Assembly: GCA_964391725.1 (NCBI GenBank) | Contig: CAYMNB010000003.1 | Span: 1-64,000, forward strand | Direction: 5' to 3' | Origin: SpSt-1165 sp964391725 | GTDB lineage: Bacteria; Chloroflexota; Anaerolineae; Anaerolineales; Anaerolineaceae | DNA: 64,000 bases | The notes under the pieces: generated by a model | Told to the model about the DNA's origin: nothing | Database searches by the model: none | What the model saw: only the letters and a program-made list of their open reading frames with translations | Position numbers and translations under genes: made by a program | Shown here: one piece after another, positions 17,354-26,762 of the stretch | Layout of the letters: each line of letters starts with the position of its first letter | How positions within the stretch are numbered: the first letter of the stretch is position 1

Positions 17354-18634
17354 ATGGAATTCTTTCAAATAGATGGTGGAGTTCCGCTTTCAGGCACCGT
17401 TACACCTTCGGGCAATAAAAACGCTGCCCTTCCTTTGTTAGCTGCTTGTCTATTAACAAGTGAACCAGTGACATTACACAACATCCCCATCATCCAGGAT
17501 GTATTGACAATGCGGCGGCTATTAGAAACCCTTGGGGTGATAATCACAGAAATTTCTCCTCACTGTTGGCGCTTGCAAGCTGATGCTATCTCCCCCGCAA
17601 AGCTCGACAAAGAATTATGCAAAAACATACGTGCTTCGATTTTGTTGGCGGGCCCCATGGCAGCCCGCTACGGCAGAATAGAAATCCCACCGCCAGGTGG
17701 TGACATCATCGGCAGGCGGCGTCTGGATACCCATTTTTATGTGCTTGAAAAGTTGGGAATTAAAAACGATTTAAACAAGAATTTCATTTTCTGGAAGGAT
17801 AAACTCCGTGGAGCAGATATCCTTCTGGACGAAGCCAGTGTCACTGCCACTGAAAATGCCATCATGGCAGCAGTACTTGCTGAAGGAAATACAATCCTCC
17901 GTAACGCAGCCTCAGAACCACATGTCCAGGACCTATGCAAGTTCCTGAATCTTCTGGGAGCAAATATCAACGGAATCGGTTCAAACAGGCTGGTCATCGA
18001 AGGTGTCGAAAGTCTTGGAGGTGGTGAATTCACCATCTGTCCAGATTATTTGGAAGTGGTCAGCTTTATCAGTGCCGCTATTGTTACCAAAGGATCAATC
18101 CGCATCAAAAATGCAGGAACCGAACATCTGGAAATGATCCGCATGACTTTCAACCGACTCGGAGTCGATTGGCAAAATGATGGAGATGATATCATCGTGC
18201 CAAAAGACCAGACCCTTGAAGTTGTTCATGATATCGGGGATGCAATCCCCTCAATCAATGTCATGCCGTGGCCTGCCTTCCCGACAGACCTGATGAGTAT
18301 CGCCATCGTGGTCGCAACCCAAGCAAAAGGCAGCGTTCTGTTCCACAACTGGATGTTTAATGGGCGCATGTTTTTCACAGACAAACTGGTTAGCATGGGG
18401 GCGCAAATTGTCTTGTGCGATCCCCATCGCTGTATCGTTCAAGGACCAACGCAGCTGTATGGCGAAACACTGGAAAGCCCCGACATCAGAGCCGGCATGG
18501 CAATTTTACTGGCCGCCCTCTCTGCTGAAGGGACATCGATCATTCGAAATATCCAACAAATAGACCGCGGATATGAGCGGGTTGATGAAAAATTAAAAAA
18601 ATTGAGTGCCAGAATCTCCCGCACCCAATCGTAG
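17354..18634 (+). CDS. murA: UDP-N-acetylglucosamine 1-carboxyvinyltransferase
   Basis: First committed step of peptidoglycan synthesis: transfers enolpyruvate from PEP to UDP-GlcNAc. The 426-residue protein has the GNKNAALPLL Lys motif near residue 20, the mobile active-site loop at PPPGGDIIGRRRLDTH, and DIRAGMAILLAALSAEG with the conserved Arg near the C-terminus. The residue that is Cys115 in E. coli is Asp117 here (codon GAC at 17702-17704), which is the known fosfomycin-insensitive form. AAGGAGA precedes the ATG. It stands alone, divergent from the glycosyltransferase operon and convergent with the thioredoxin gene. Confidence 0.96.
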   Translation: MEFFQIDGGVPLSGTVTPSGNKNAALPLLAACLLTSEPVTLHNIPIIQDVLTMRRLLETLGVIITEISPHCWRLQADAISPAKLDKELCKNIRASILLAGPMAARYGRIEIPPPGGDIIGRRRLDTHFYVLEKLGIKNDLNKNFIFWKDKLRGADILLDEASVTATENAIMAAVLAEGNTILRNAASEPHVQDLCKFLNLLGANINGIGSNRLVIEGVESLGGGEFTICPDYLEVVSFISAAIVTKGSIRIKNAGTEHLEMIRMTFNRLGVDWQNDGDDIIVPKDQTLEVVHDIGDAIPSINVMPWPAFPTDLMSIAIVVATQAKGSVLFHNWMFNGRMFFTDKLVSMGAQIVLCDPHRCIVQGPTQLYGETLESPDIRAGMAILLAALSAEGTSIIRNIQQIDRGYERVDEKLKKLSARISRTQS

Positions 18635-18659
18635 ACCTGCCTCTTTGTTCTATGAAAAA

Positions 18660-19001
18660 TCATTCCGCTAACGAAAGCACCTGATCCAGCGTTGTTCTCA
18701 GTAAATTTTCTGGCAATGCGCCAATTTGACTGTGTACAATTTTTCCGTTCAGAAAAAACAGCATGGTTGGTATAGATTGAACACCATATTTGCCTGCCCA
18801 TTCCTGGTTTTCGTCAACGTTCACCTTGGCTACCAGCACTCTGCCGGCTTGTTCTTTAGCAATTTTTTCCAAAACTGGGGCAACCATTCGGCATGGACCA
18901 CACCATGGAGCCCAGAAATCAACAACCACAGGAATTTCCGATTGTAAAACCGTAGCTTCAAATGATGCATCCATTACGTTTACAGGTTCTGATAAAGTCA
19001 T
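18660..19001 (-). CDS. trxA: Thioredoxin
   Basis: A 113-residue cytosolic thiol-disulfide reductant with the classical WAPWCGPCRM active site near residue 32, the buried cis-Pro segment VQSIPTMLFF, and full thioredoxin length. GAGGTG precedes the ATG. The last codons lie 25 bases from the stop of murA on the other strand. No thioredoxin reductase gene is nearby. Confidence 0.95.
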   Translation of the reverse strand: MTLSEPVNVMDASFEATVLQSEIPVVVDFWAPWCGPCRMVAPVLEKIAKEQAGRVLVAKVNVDENQEWAGKYGVQSIPTMLFFLNGKIVHSQIGALPENLLRTTLDQVLSLAE

Positions 19002-19160
19002 ATTTCACCTCAATGTCATTATATATGTCAAATTTTAACGAGCCTACAAAATAAGCATGTAATTTTTTTATCAGAATTCCATTAACGACACTTCATTTTG
19101 GAAACCACCAGGTGCAATGCTATAATTTTGTTCATTGATGTTCGAACCAAAAGGATAAAG

Positions 19161-21590
19161 ATGTCATACAAAACCCTACAGCCAACTTTAAATCCCATGG
19201 CATCAGCAAATGCCATTGTTCAAATTGGATCATTGAGATTCACCGTATTAACAGAGCGTTTAATCCGTATTGAGCAGGATCCGACTGAGAATTTTGAAGA
19301 CCGGGCCAGTCAGGCGATCTGGTACCGAAATCAACCTGTACCAACATATGAATTTCACGAAACCGATGATGAAGTTATCATCGAGACGAACTACCTTCGT
19401 TTGACCCACAAGAAAGATGGCAGCACCCTGTCCGGAGTAAACCTATCCATACATGTAAAGGAAACGGATACGGATTGGCATTTTGGCGAACGTGATTATT
19501 CAAATCTCCGCGGCACCGGAAGAACCCTTGACGAAGCAGATGGTGAGATTCGCCTGGAACCCGGTTTGATCTCCCGCAAAGGGTGGGCGGTGCTCGATGA
19601 CTCTCAATCTTTGGTTCTCGATGAAAATGGCTGGATTGCTGCCCGTGATGCAGTGGCAGGCCGGTCGCCTGATATCGTCGACATTTATTTCTTTGGTTAT
19701 GGCAGCGATTATCTAACCTGTATCCAAGAATACTGCCGAATTACCGGAAAGGTTCCCCTCCTCCCACGCTGGGTTTTAGGAAATTGGTGGAGTCGCTACT
19801 GGGCATTCTCGGCTGAATCGCTGACCAGCTTGATGAACGCCTTCATTCAGAAGGATATTCCTCTTTCCGTTTGCATAATAGATATGGATTGGCACATTAC
19901 TGACACGGGCAACACATCTTCTGGATGGACTGGCTACACATGGAATAAGGATCTGTTTCCCGATCCCCAGGCATTCATTGCCTGGCTACACGAAAAACAA
20001 CTCAAAACCGCGCTTAACCTGCATCCTGCTGACGGAATTCATCCCCATGAAACAGATTATGAAAAGATGGCATCCGCTATGGGCGCAGAACCTGCCAGCA
20101 AAGAACCTGTTGCCTTTGACATCGCCGACCCCGAATTTGCCGACCATTATTTTTCGATTCTGCACCACCCAAAGGAAGAAAATGACGGCATCGACTTTTG
20201 GTGGATGGATTGGCAGCAAGGCGCCAGGGTCAAGAACTCAAAGCACCCCGATTCGAAACATATCGACCCATTATGGTGGCTCAATCATTTACATTTTTAT
20301 GACCTGCAAAGAGATGGTCAAAAAAGAGGATTCATCTTCAGCCGCTGGGGCGGTTTTGGCAACCATCGCTATCCTATAGGCTTTTCAGGCGACACTGTCG
20401 TCAGCTGGGAGTCATTAGCATTTCAACCATATTTCACGGCAACAGCCTCCAATGTCGCCTATAGCTGGTGGAGCCATGATATTGGCGGTCACATGGGCGG
20501 CATAGAATCTGGAGAGTTATATACCCGCTGGGTTCAATTTGGCGTTTTCAGCCCGATCTTTCGCCTGCATTGCACCAAAAATCCATACCAGGACAGAACC
20601 CCCTGGAGCTTTGGAAAAGAAGTAGAAACCATTGCCGCTGATTACATGCGCTTACGTCACCAATTAATCCCGTATATCTACTCGATGTCATGGCGAAATC
20701 ACCAGCATGACATCCCCTTCATCCTCCCTCTGTATTATCTCGATCCCGACAGAGAAGAAGCCTACTACGCCCGCAACCAGTACTACTTCGGCAGCGAATT
20801 GATGGTATCGCCCTTTGTCTCACCAAAAGACAAAGACACCAACCTGGCAAGCGCGACTGTCTGGCTGCCACAAGGCACCTGGTTTGATTTCTTTAGCGGA
20901 CAAAAATTTGAGGGAAACCGGCACATCACCGTGTATGGCAACCTGAGTGAAGTTCCGGTGTTTGCGCCTGCCGGCGCGATCATTCCAAAAGACAAACAAC
21001 AAGGTTGGGGGGCGGGCCTTCAGAATCCAGCTGAATTAGAAATTGATGTCTTCATCGGCAGCACGAATTCATTTGAGCTATTCGAGGACGATGGCAACAG
21101 TCTTGCCTATCAACAAGACGCTTATGCAGTCACCACCATCACCCAACAATGTAATGAAAATACATTTACACTCGAAATCGCTCCTCCCTCGGGCGACATT
21201 TCTCTGCTGCCAGCAAGTCGCAGCTTCCACTTGAACATATACGGCGTCAATGAAGAGTTCGCCCCAACAGTAATGGTCAATGACAAACCAATACCTGCCA
21301 GGTTTACCCATTACCCAATCAAAGAGATGCTATCTATTGATGGTATTGACTGTTCACCGCAGGACAGTGTTACCATAACATCTGAAGTCTTTGGCAAATT
21401 ATCAGCAAGAGACCGCCGATTAGAATTATTGAAGAAGTTCCTCAAAGAGGCGTATATGGATTCTTGGATTAAAGTAAGTATTGATGCACAACTGCCCAAT
21501 ATTTTGGAGAATCCTGAAATGATCAATATGGCAGGCAATATGCTGACAGCGTCACAGATAAAAGCCATCAAAGACATTTTAGAATACTGA
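19161..21590 (+). CDS. Alpha-glucosidase (glycoside hydrolase family 31)
   Basis: Retaining exo-alpha-glycosidase of 809 residues. It has an N-terminal beta-sandwich, then a (beta/alpha)8 barrel with nucleophile Asp350 in FWWMDWQQG and acid/base Asp411 in FSGDTVVSW, followed by RWVQFGVFSPIFRLHC, YSMSWR, and the proximal C-terminal beta domain. A further helical stretch of about 60 residues at the C-terminus is not usual for the family. No signal peptide is visible, so it likely works on imported oligosaccharides. I chose the ATG at 19161 because AAAGGA lies just before it. An ABC importer gene begins 26 bases after its stop and may be co-transcribed. Confidence 0.92.
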   Translation: MSYKTLQPTLNPMASANAIVQIGSLRFTVLTERLIRIEQDPTENFEDRASQAIWYRNQPVPTYEFHETDDEVIIETNYLRLTHKKDGSTLSGVNLSIHVKETDTDWHFGERDYSNLRGTGRTLDEADGEIRLEPGLISRKGWAVLDDSQSLVLDENGWIAARDAVAGRSPDIVDIYFFGYGSDYLTCIQEYCRITGKVPLLPRWVLGNWWSRYWAFSAESLTSLMNAFIQKDIPLSVCIIDMDWHITDTGNTSSGWTGYTWNKDLFPDPQAFIAWLHEKQLKTALNLHPADGIHPHETDYEKMASAMGAEPASKEPVAFDIADPEFADHYFSILHHPKEENDGIDFWWMDWQQGARVKNSKHPDSKHIDPLWWLNHLHFYDLQRDGQKRGFIFSRWGGFGNHRYPIGFSGDTVVSWESLAFQPYFTATASNVAYSWWSHDIGGHMGGIESGELYTRWVQFGVFSPIFRLHCTKNPYQDRTPWSFGKEVETIAADYMRLRHQLIPYIYSMSWRNHQHDIPFILPLYYLDPDREEAYYARNQYYFGSELMVSPFVSPKDKDTNLASATVWLPQGTWFDFFSGQKFEGNRHITVYGNLSEVPVFAPAGAIIPKDKQQGWGAGLQNPAELEIDVFIGSTNSFELFEDDGNSLAYQQDAYAVTTITQQCNENTFTLEIAPPSGDISLLPASRSFHLNIYGVNEEFAPTVMVNDKPIPARFTHYPIKEMLSIDGIDCSPQDSVTITSEVFGKLSARDRRLELLKKFLKEAYMDSWIKVSIDAQLPNILENPEMINMAGNMLTASQIKAIKDILEY

Positions 21591-21615
21591 TAAAAGCAAA
21601 GGCTTGGATTTAACA

Positions 21616-22689
21616 ATGCAAAAATACTCTCTGTTTCTTTTACTTATCGTGGTGGCGATTTCATTAATGGCGGGTTGCAATCCCCTCACCCCCAACACCG
21701 GTGAATCAACCATCACAATAACTGATGCTCTCGACCGTGAAGTGACCTTTTCTGATTTGCCAGAAAGAATTGTTATCGCCGGAAGAGGCACCATCATCAT
21801 CGTTGATGCTCTTCTTGCTTTTCCCGAAGGGCAACAACGATTGGTTGCCTATGCGAAAACTGATCAGGGAAAAGGTTCATTTACGCAGGTTTTGCTGCCT
21901 GCACTTGACACTGTCTTTGCCAATGACGCGTCTGCAGAAGAAATCGCATCGCATCAGCCTGATGTAGTGCTATTAAAAACCTACATGCAGGAACTGGGCA
22001 ATGCTCTCGACCTGCTTTCTATACCCGTGGTCTATTTCAGCATGGAAACTTTCGAAGAGTACCAGAATGAATTACTCACCATGGGAACGCTTTTGGGAGA
22101 CGCACAACGGGCAGAAGTGCTCGCAGCCTACTATGCAGATATTGTTACAGAAGTCGAACAGAAAACTCAAGAAATTGCAGAAAAGCCTACAGTCCTTTTT
22201 TTGTACTATTCATCCAGGGACGGCACGGTAGCATTCAATGTACCTCCCCTGCAATGGGCGCAATCAGAGATGGTAAGAAGGGCTGGAGGCAATCTGGTTT
22301 GGTCGTCGATACCGCTTGAAAATAACTGGACAATTGTCAATTTCGAACAAGTTGCCGCTTGGAATCCTGATATCATTTTTCTCACGGCCTATTTCGACAA
22401 TGTTGACCAGATTAAACAGCAACTGGTAGATGACCCTCAGTGGCAAGCATTATCAGCCGTGGATTCCGGGAATATCTATGCAATCCCAACCGCCTTTTAT
22501 GCCTGGGATCAACCACACACCCGCTGGGGTATCGCGCAACTATGGTATGCCCAGAAGATTAATCCGCAAAATTACTTGGACTATGACTTCCATTTACTTG
22601 CTAATGACTTTTATGCCTTGTTCTACGGCTGGTCACCTGATAAATATGAGCAGGTAATCCGGCCTATTTTGCAGGGAGACATTGACTAA
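21616..22689 (+). CDS. ABC transporter substrate-binding lipoprotein (FepB/BtuF-like)
   Basis: A 357-residue periplasmic-binding-type protein. It has a lipoprotein signal (hydrophobic run then LMAGC, Cys near residue 21) and a TroA-like fold signature: DALDREVTF, ERIVIAGRG, and HQPDVVLLKT. This family delivers iron-siderophores, heme, cobalamin or related chelates to FecCD-type permeases. The ATG at 21616 starts the signal peptide directly; a TTG four codons upstream is in frame. It is followed by the permease and ATPase genes. The substrate is not identifiable. Confidence 0.88.
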   Translation: MQKYSLFLLLIVVAISLMAGCNPLTPNTGESTITITDALDREVTFSDLPERIVIAGRGTIIIVDALLAFPEGQQRLVAYAKTDQGKGSFTQVLLPALDTVFANDASAEEIASHQPDVVLLKTYMQELGNALDLLSIPVVYFSMETFEEYQNELLTMGTLLGDAQRAEVLAAYYADIVTEVEQKTQEIAEKPTVLFLYYSSRDGTVAFNVPPLQWAQSEMVRRAGGNLVWSSIPLENNWTIVNFEQVAAWNPDIIFLTAYFDNVDQIKQQLVDDPQWQALSAVDSGNIYAIPTAFYAWDQPHTRWGIAQLWYAQKINPQNYLDYDFHLLANDFYALFYGWSPDKYEQVIRPILQGDID

Positions 22690-22695
22690 AAACTT

Positions 22696-23700
22696 ATGTC
22701 TCAAGACAGTACAAAATCGAGTAAGACAAAAGGACTGCTTCTGCTGACGGCCTTATTGGCTGTAATCGCATTGTTGGCTCTTTTCTTTGGCAGATACCCA
22801 TCACCGGGCATTACAAACCCATTCGCCTTGGCAACCGACCCGCTGGGTCAGTCCATCATTTTCAATTTGCGAACACCGAGAGTCATTGCTGCCATCCTCC
22901 TGGGCATGGCACTTGGTGGGGCTGGCTTCATTTTCCAGCAGAGTTTCTCAAATCCTCTGGTTGAACCGGGGTTTCTTGGCGTTTCACCGGGAGCCGCTTT
23001 TGGGTCTGCCCTGGCTATTTTATTGTTTTCTGGTCAATTTTTCTTAATTCAAACATTCGCAATAATTTTTTCACTTGGCGGTTTAGTGCTCTCTCTCCTC
23101 ATTGCCAGAATCATCCCTGACAACAATTACAAACTAAACCTTGTCTTCAGCGGGATCATAGTTTCGGCCCTTTTTTCAGCTGGACTGGGTATTATCAAAT
23201 ACATAGCTGACCCTTTGAGTCAATTGCCTGAGATCACCTTCTGGCTTTTGGGAGGTTTGTGGTCAGCAGCCTGGCCGAGGATCATCCCCATCATTCTCCC
23301 GGTAATGGCGTCTTTTCTGGTTCTACTCATCTTCCGTTGGCGTATCAACTTAATGGGTCTGGATGACCGGGTGGCATTCACCAGTGGATTCAATGTCAAA
23401 ATAGAAAAACCTTTGTTTTTATTTTTTGCTGTGATTGGTGTTGCCCTGCTGACATCAATCGCCGGTATTGTAAATTGGGTTGGACTGATTGTACCTATCA
23501 TCAGTCGCACATTATTTGGGGGCAATGCCCGCTTCACATTACCAGCCTCTATGATCAATGGAGCCATCTTTGTTTTGATTTGCGACACAATTGCAAGGGC
23601 ATTGTTTGCTGGCGAAGTTCCTCTTGGTGTGTTATCAGCGCTCCTGGGTAGTCTCTCATTCCTCATTGTGGTCATCTTTCGAAGGAGGAAAGCGTTATGA
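22696..23700 (+). CDS. FecCD family ABC transporter permease
   Basis: A 334-residue inner-membrane permease with about nine to ten helices. The family signature is visible in LRTPRVIAAILLGMALGGAG near residue 60, SNPLVEPGFLGVSPGAAFG, and the C-terminal coupling region GLIVPIISRTLFG. It starts six bases after the binding-protein stop and overlaps the ATPase gene by four bases (ATGA). Together the three genes form one complete importer. Confidence 0.93.
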   Translation: MSQDSTKSSKTKGLLLLTALLAVIALLALFFGRYPSPGITNPFALATDPLGQSIIFNLRTPRVIAAILLGMALGGAGFIFQQSFSNPLVEPGFLGVSPGAAFGSALAILLFSGQFFLIQTFAIIFSLGGLVLSLLIARIIPDNNYKLNLVFSGIIVSALFSAGLGIIKYIADPLSQLPEITFWLLGGLWSAAWPRIIPIILPVMASFLVLLIFRWRINLMGLDDRVAFTSGFNVKIEKPLFLFFAVIGVALLTSIAGIVNWVGLIVPIISRTLFGGNARFTLPASMINGAIFVLICDTIARALFAGEVPLGVLSALLGSLSFLIVVIFRRRKAL

Positions 23701-24461
23701 TAGCCATCGCCTTGCAGAATGTAACTTTTTCTTACCCTGACCAAAAGCCCATATTCGAGACTGTAAACCTGCGCTTATTTGGCAACCAGGTCATCACCCT
23801 GTTAGGACCCAATGGATCAGGCAAAAGCACCTTTATCAAATTATGCATGGGATTTCTGGCACCAACGGCAGGAGATATTTTGTTCAATGGCGACCTTCCT
23901 GTGAAAAAAGTGCCCGTCCATCAAATTGGCAACTACGTGGCTTATGTCCCCCAATCTGAAAGCTTCCCCTATCACCTGTCTGTATTTGACTATGTGCTGC
24001 TTGGCCGTACCGGCAAAAATCGTCTGATTCAAATGCCAACAGCCAGTGACACTGCCGTTGCTGAAGAAATATTGAGGAAAATTGGAATCGAAACGTTCGC
24101 TGAAAGATCATTGCAGGAGTTGAGTGGCGGTGAACAGCAGCTAGTTGCCTTCGCCAGAGCACTTGCACAACAAGCTCCCTTCTTGTTTTTGGATGAAATT
24201 GCAGCCGAGTTGGACCTGAAAAATACATTACAGGTTCTTAGATTGATTCGTGATCTGGCAGCAGATCACACCATCATTTTTTCCACGCATGATCCCCAGA
24301 TCGCAGAAGCCATCTCAGATTCTGTCATATTGTTTTCTCCCAACAGCGAAGTTATCATTGGGCAGCCCAAAGAGCTGTTAACTTCTCAAATGCTGACAAA
24401 ATTGTATGAAATTCCATCGGGCATTATCAGAGAGAACCCGATTCAAATCAATTGGCTGTAA
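23697..24461 (+). CDS. ABC transporter ATP-binding protein (FepC/BtuD-like)
   Basis: The 254-residue ATPase of the importer encoded just upstream. It has Walker A GPNGSGKST, a Q-loop in AYVPQSES, the signature LSGGEQQ, and Walker B LFLDE. The segment after Walker B is DEIAAELD rather than the usual DEPTAHLD, a mild deviation that keeps the catalytic Glu. The switch His is in STHDPQ. It ends near a convergent GH65 gene with no clear terminator between them. Confidence 0.93.
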   Translation: MIAIALQNVTFSYPDQKPIFETVNLRLFGNQVITLLGPNGSGKSTFIKLCMGFLAPTAGDILFNGDLPVKKVPVHQIGNYVAYVPQSESFPYHLSVFDYVLLGRTGKNRLIQMPTASDTAVAEEILRKIGIETFAERSLQELSGGEQQLVAFARALAQQAPFLFLDEIAAELDLKNTLQVLRLIRDLAADHTIIFSTHDPQIAEAISDSVILFSPNSEVIIGQPKELLTSQMLTKLYEIPSGIIRENPIQINWL

Positions 24462-24500
24462 CACACATAAACAGTAGCTCGCAATCGCCTTGTTCCGTGG

Positions 24501-26684
24501 CTATTCATTCACACGAACGCGCTGAAGTTCGCCTTTGTGATAAAACGAAAATTCTACCGACCGCCAACCTTCTGGCAGTGTCGGGTGGACAGACCATCCA
24601 TCCTGATCGACTCTCAAGCCTGCAAAGCCAAACACAACCGCCTGCCAGACACCGCCCAAAGAGGCGGCATGAATTCCATCTTTGATATTTCCGCGCACAT
24701 CATACAAATCTGCCTTTGCCGCCCGCAGAAAATGTTGGTAAGCGTCTTCACGCCGTCCAATCATCGCGGCCACAATCGCGTGCATGGCCGGCCCAAGGGA
24801 TGAGCCATATTCATGGTCAGTCCGGATATTGTAATAATCATAATTGGCTTCAATCGTTGTCAGATCGAATTCATCGCGCAGCAGATACAACAGCATGACT
24901 ACATCTGCTTGTTTTAACGCCATGACCTTTTGCGTGCCTTCAATGCCAAATATCTCTTGCATTGATTTTGTTCTGTCAGCATATTGCGAAAAATCCACAA
25001 AATCAAGATCGAAAAAGCCATCGAATTGCTCAATGATACCTTCATCTGTGAGTGGAGGAAAATATACAAGAGCAGCTTTCTTCTGCCATTGCTGGCTAAC
25101 AGCCTGGGTAATTCCCAACTTCGATAATAGTTCGTCAGCTTGCTTGTCAGGATTCATTACCAGCCAATTCACGATCTCCTGCGCTGTCTGTAAATGCCAG
25201 ACAACCAGTCGGTTGGTAAAGGCATTGTTATCAATATGATCGTGGTTTTCATCCGGTCCGATCACATCGGTGATTTCGTATCTTTCTTTTGATTGGTTCC
25301 ATTCCAACCGGCTCGCCCAGAAATTGGCAGTTTCCAGGATAATCTGAGCCCCGTGATTCAACATAAATTCATCATCACCGGTGATTTTCCAATATTGCAT
25401 GATGGCGTATGCCACGTCAGCAGTGATGTGAATTTGAATATCGCCGGTCCAGATTCTTACAAGTTCCATGCTCTTCCCGTCTTCGTTGTCAACCCAGGCA
25501 GGAACCCAGGTTGGCGTCACTTCTTCGCCAGTATCGGCGCTTTCCCAGGGAAATTGGGCACCATCAAACCCGTTCGCTTTTGCCTTTTTACGAGCGCCAG
25601 GCAAGCGGTGATAGCGATACGACAGCAAATTGCGAGCAATTTGCGGCTGGGTAAAAGTAAAGAATGGCAGCATGAAGATTTCTGTATCCCAAAAAACATG
25701 CCCGCGATACCCATATCCGCTCAATGTTTTTGCGCCAATATTGACCTGGTCATCATGTTGCGGGCCGGCAATCAATAACTGATACAGGCAGAAACGAACC
25801 ATAATTTGTACATCATCGTCGCTGTCAATTTTCACGTCGCTCGTAGACCACAGTGCGTTCCATGCATCATCATGCTGTTCTCGAATTTGATCCCACTTCA
25901 GATCTGCGGAATGAACTAATAAATCAAAGCCGGCTTGTGACGGATTTGCTGTGTCGCGGCTCGTAAACAAAGCTGTTCTTTTTTCGAAAGTTACCGATTC
26001 TCCGGCTGTGAGATCAAATGAGAAGACCGCCGTCGGCTGCATGGGCACATTCCAAATTGACTTTTGGGTTAGATCTCCCTGGTAGCGATAATCCTGTGTA
26101 ACGGAGACAGTGATATTTGATGCAATTGTTTTGATCACCAGTTGGTTTGCATTAGGATGTTGATTATTGGCGAAATGCTGCCAGTGCATGATCTGTTCAT
26201 TCAGCGCGTATCCGTTGATCGGAGCCTGGATTTCAACCTGACCATCAAAATTCTGAGAGCAAATACGCACCCGCTGCATCAGCAAGTGAACATTATGCAG
26301 GCAGGCAAAACGCTCAAAAGTTATCGTGATTCTTTGATTGTCCGCACTCTCCCAATCAACCTGTCGTGTCAGGACGCCATTTTTAAGATTAAGGCTGGTA
26401 AAGAAGGAGTGCAGCGTCCCATCTCGCAGTGAAAACACCTGTTCATTCAATTTGATCAGCAACGCTGTCCAATCAGGGGTGTTTGCCAGCTCTGTGAAAA
26501 CAATCGGGGTATCGTCAAATACGCCATGAACAAATGTTGCCCGATTGGCGCCAGGATACCCTTCAGCAAAGCTCCCTCTTGTTCCAAGGTAACCGTTCCC
26601 TACCATGGTTACAGTTTCCAGATGGTTCATAGTATCAGGTACAAATTGATCGTAAATAATTTCCCAACCGGTTTCAGTTCTCAT
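24501..26684 (-). CDS. Glycoside hydrolase family 65 phosphorylase
   Basis: Inverting disaccharide phosphorylase (maltose, trehalose, kojibiose or nigerose type) that yields beta-glucose 1-phosphate. The 727-residue protein has an N-terminal beta-sandwich with GNGYLGTRGSFAEGYPG, a linker, and an (alpha/alpha)6 barrel with RGHVFWDTEIFMLPFF. The catalytic Glu479 sits in DVIGPDENHDH. The C-terminal phosphate-binding area reads HAASLGGVWQAVVFG. I chose the ATG at 26684 because AGGAG lies just upstream. No beta-phosphoglucomutase gene is in the window. The exact disaccharide cannot be told by eye. Confidence 0.92.
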   Translation of the reverse strand: MRTETGWEIIYDQFVPDTMNHLETVTMVGNGYLGTRGSFAEGYPGANRATFVHGVFDDTPIVFTELANTPDWTALLIKLNEQVFSLRDGTLHSFFTSLNLKNGVLTRQVDWESADNQRITITFERFACLHNVHLLMQRVRICSQNFDGQVEIQAPINGYALNEQIMHWQHFANNQHPNANQLVIKTIASNITVSVTQDYRYQGDLTQKSIWNVPMQPTAVFSFDLTAGESVTFEKRTALFTSRDTANPSQAGFDLLVHSADLKWDQIREQHDDAWNALWSTSDVKIDSDDDVQIMVRFCLYQLLIAGPQHDDQVNIGAKTLSGYGYRGHVFWDTEIFMLPFFTFTQPQIARNLLSYRYHRLPGARKKAKANGFDGAQFPWESADTGEEVTPTWVPAWVDNEDGKSMELVRIWTGDIQIHITADVAYAIMQYWKITGDDEFMLNHGAQIILETANFWASRLEWNQSKERYEITDVIGPDENHDHIDNNAFTNRLVVWHLQTAQEIVNWLVMNPDKQADELLSKLGITQAVSQQWQKKAALVYFPPLTDEGIIEQFDGFFDLDFVDFSQYADRTKSMQEIFGIEGTQKVMALKQADVVMLLYLLRDEFDLTTIEANYDYYNIRTDHEYGSSLGPAMHAIVAAMIGRREDAYQHFLRAAKADLYDVRGNIKDGIHAASLGGVWQAVVFGFAGLRVDQDGWSVHPTLPEGWRSVEFSFYHKGELQRVRVNE

Positions 26685-26762
26685 TGTTTTCTCCTGGTAA
26701 TACCGAAAGTATTGCATCTGGATAAAAGTCTTTCAAAGCCCCAGCCTCGAAATTATACTGTA

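Noticed and set aside
23220..23744. A 174-residue minus-strand reading frame
   Set aside because: It is antisense to the FecCD permease, which has clear family motifs; its composition is that of a shadow frame.
25293..25778. A 161-residue plus-strand reading frame
   Set aside because: It is antisense to the GH65 catalytic domain and has no ribosome site or motif.
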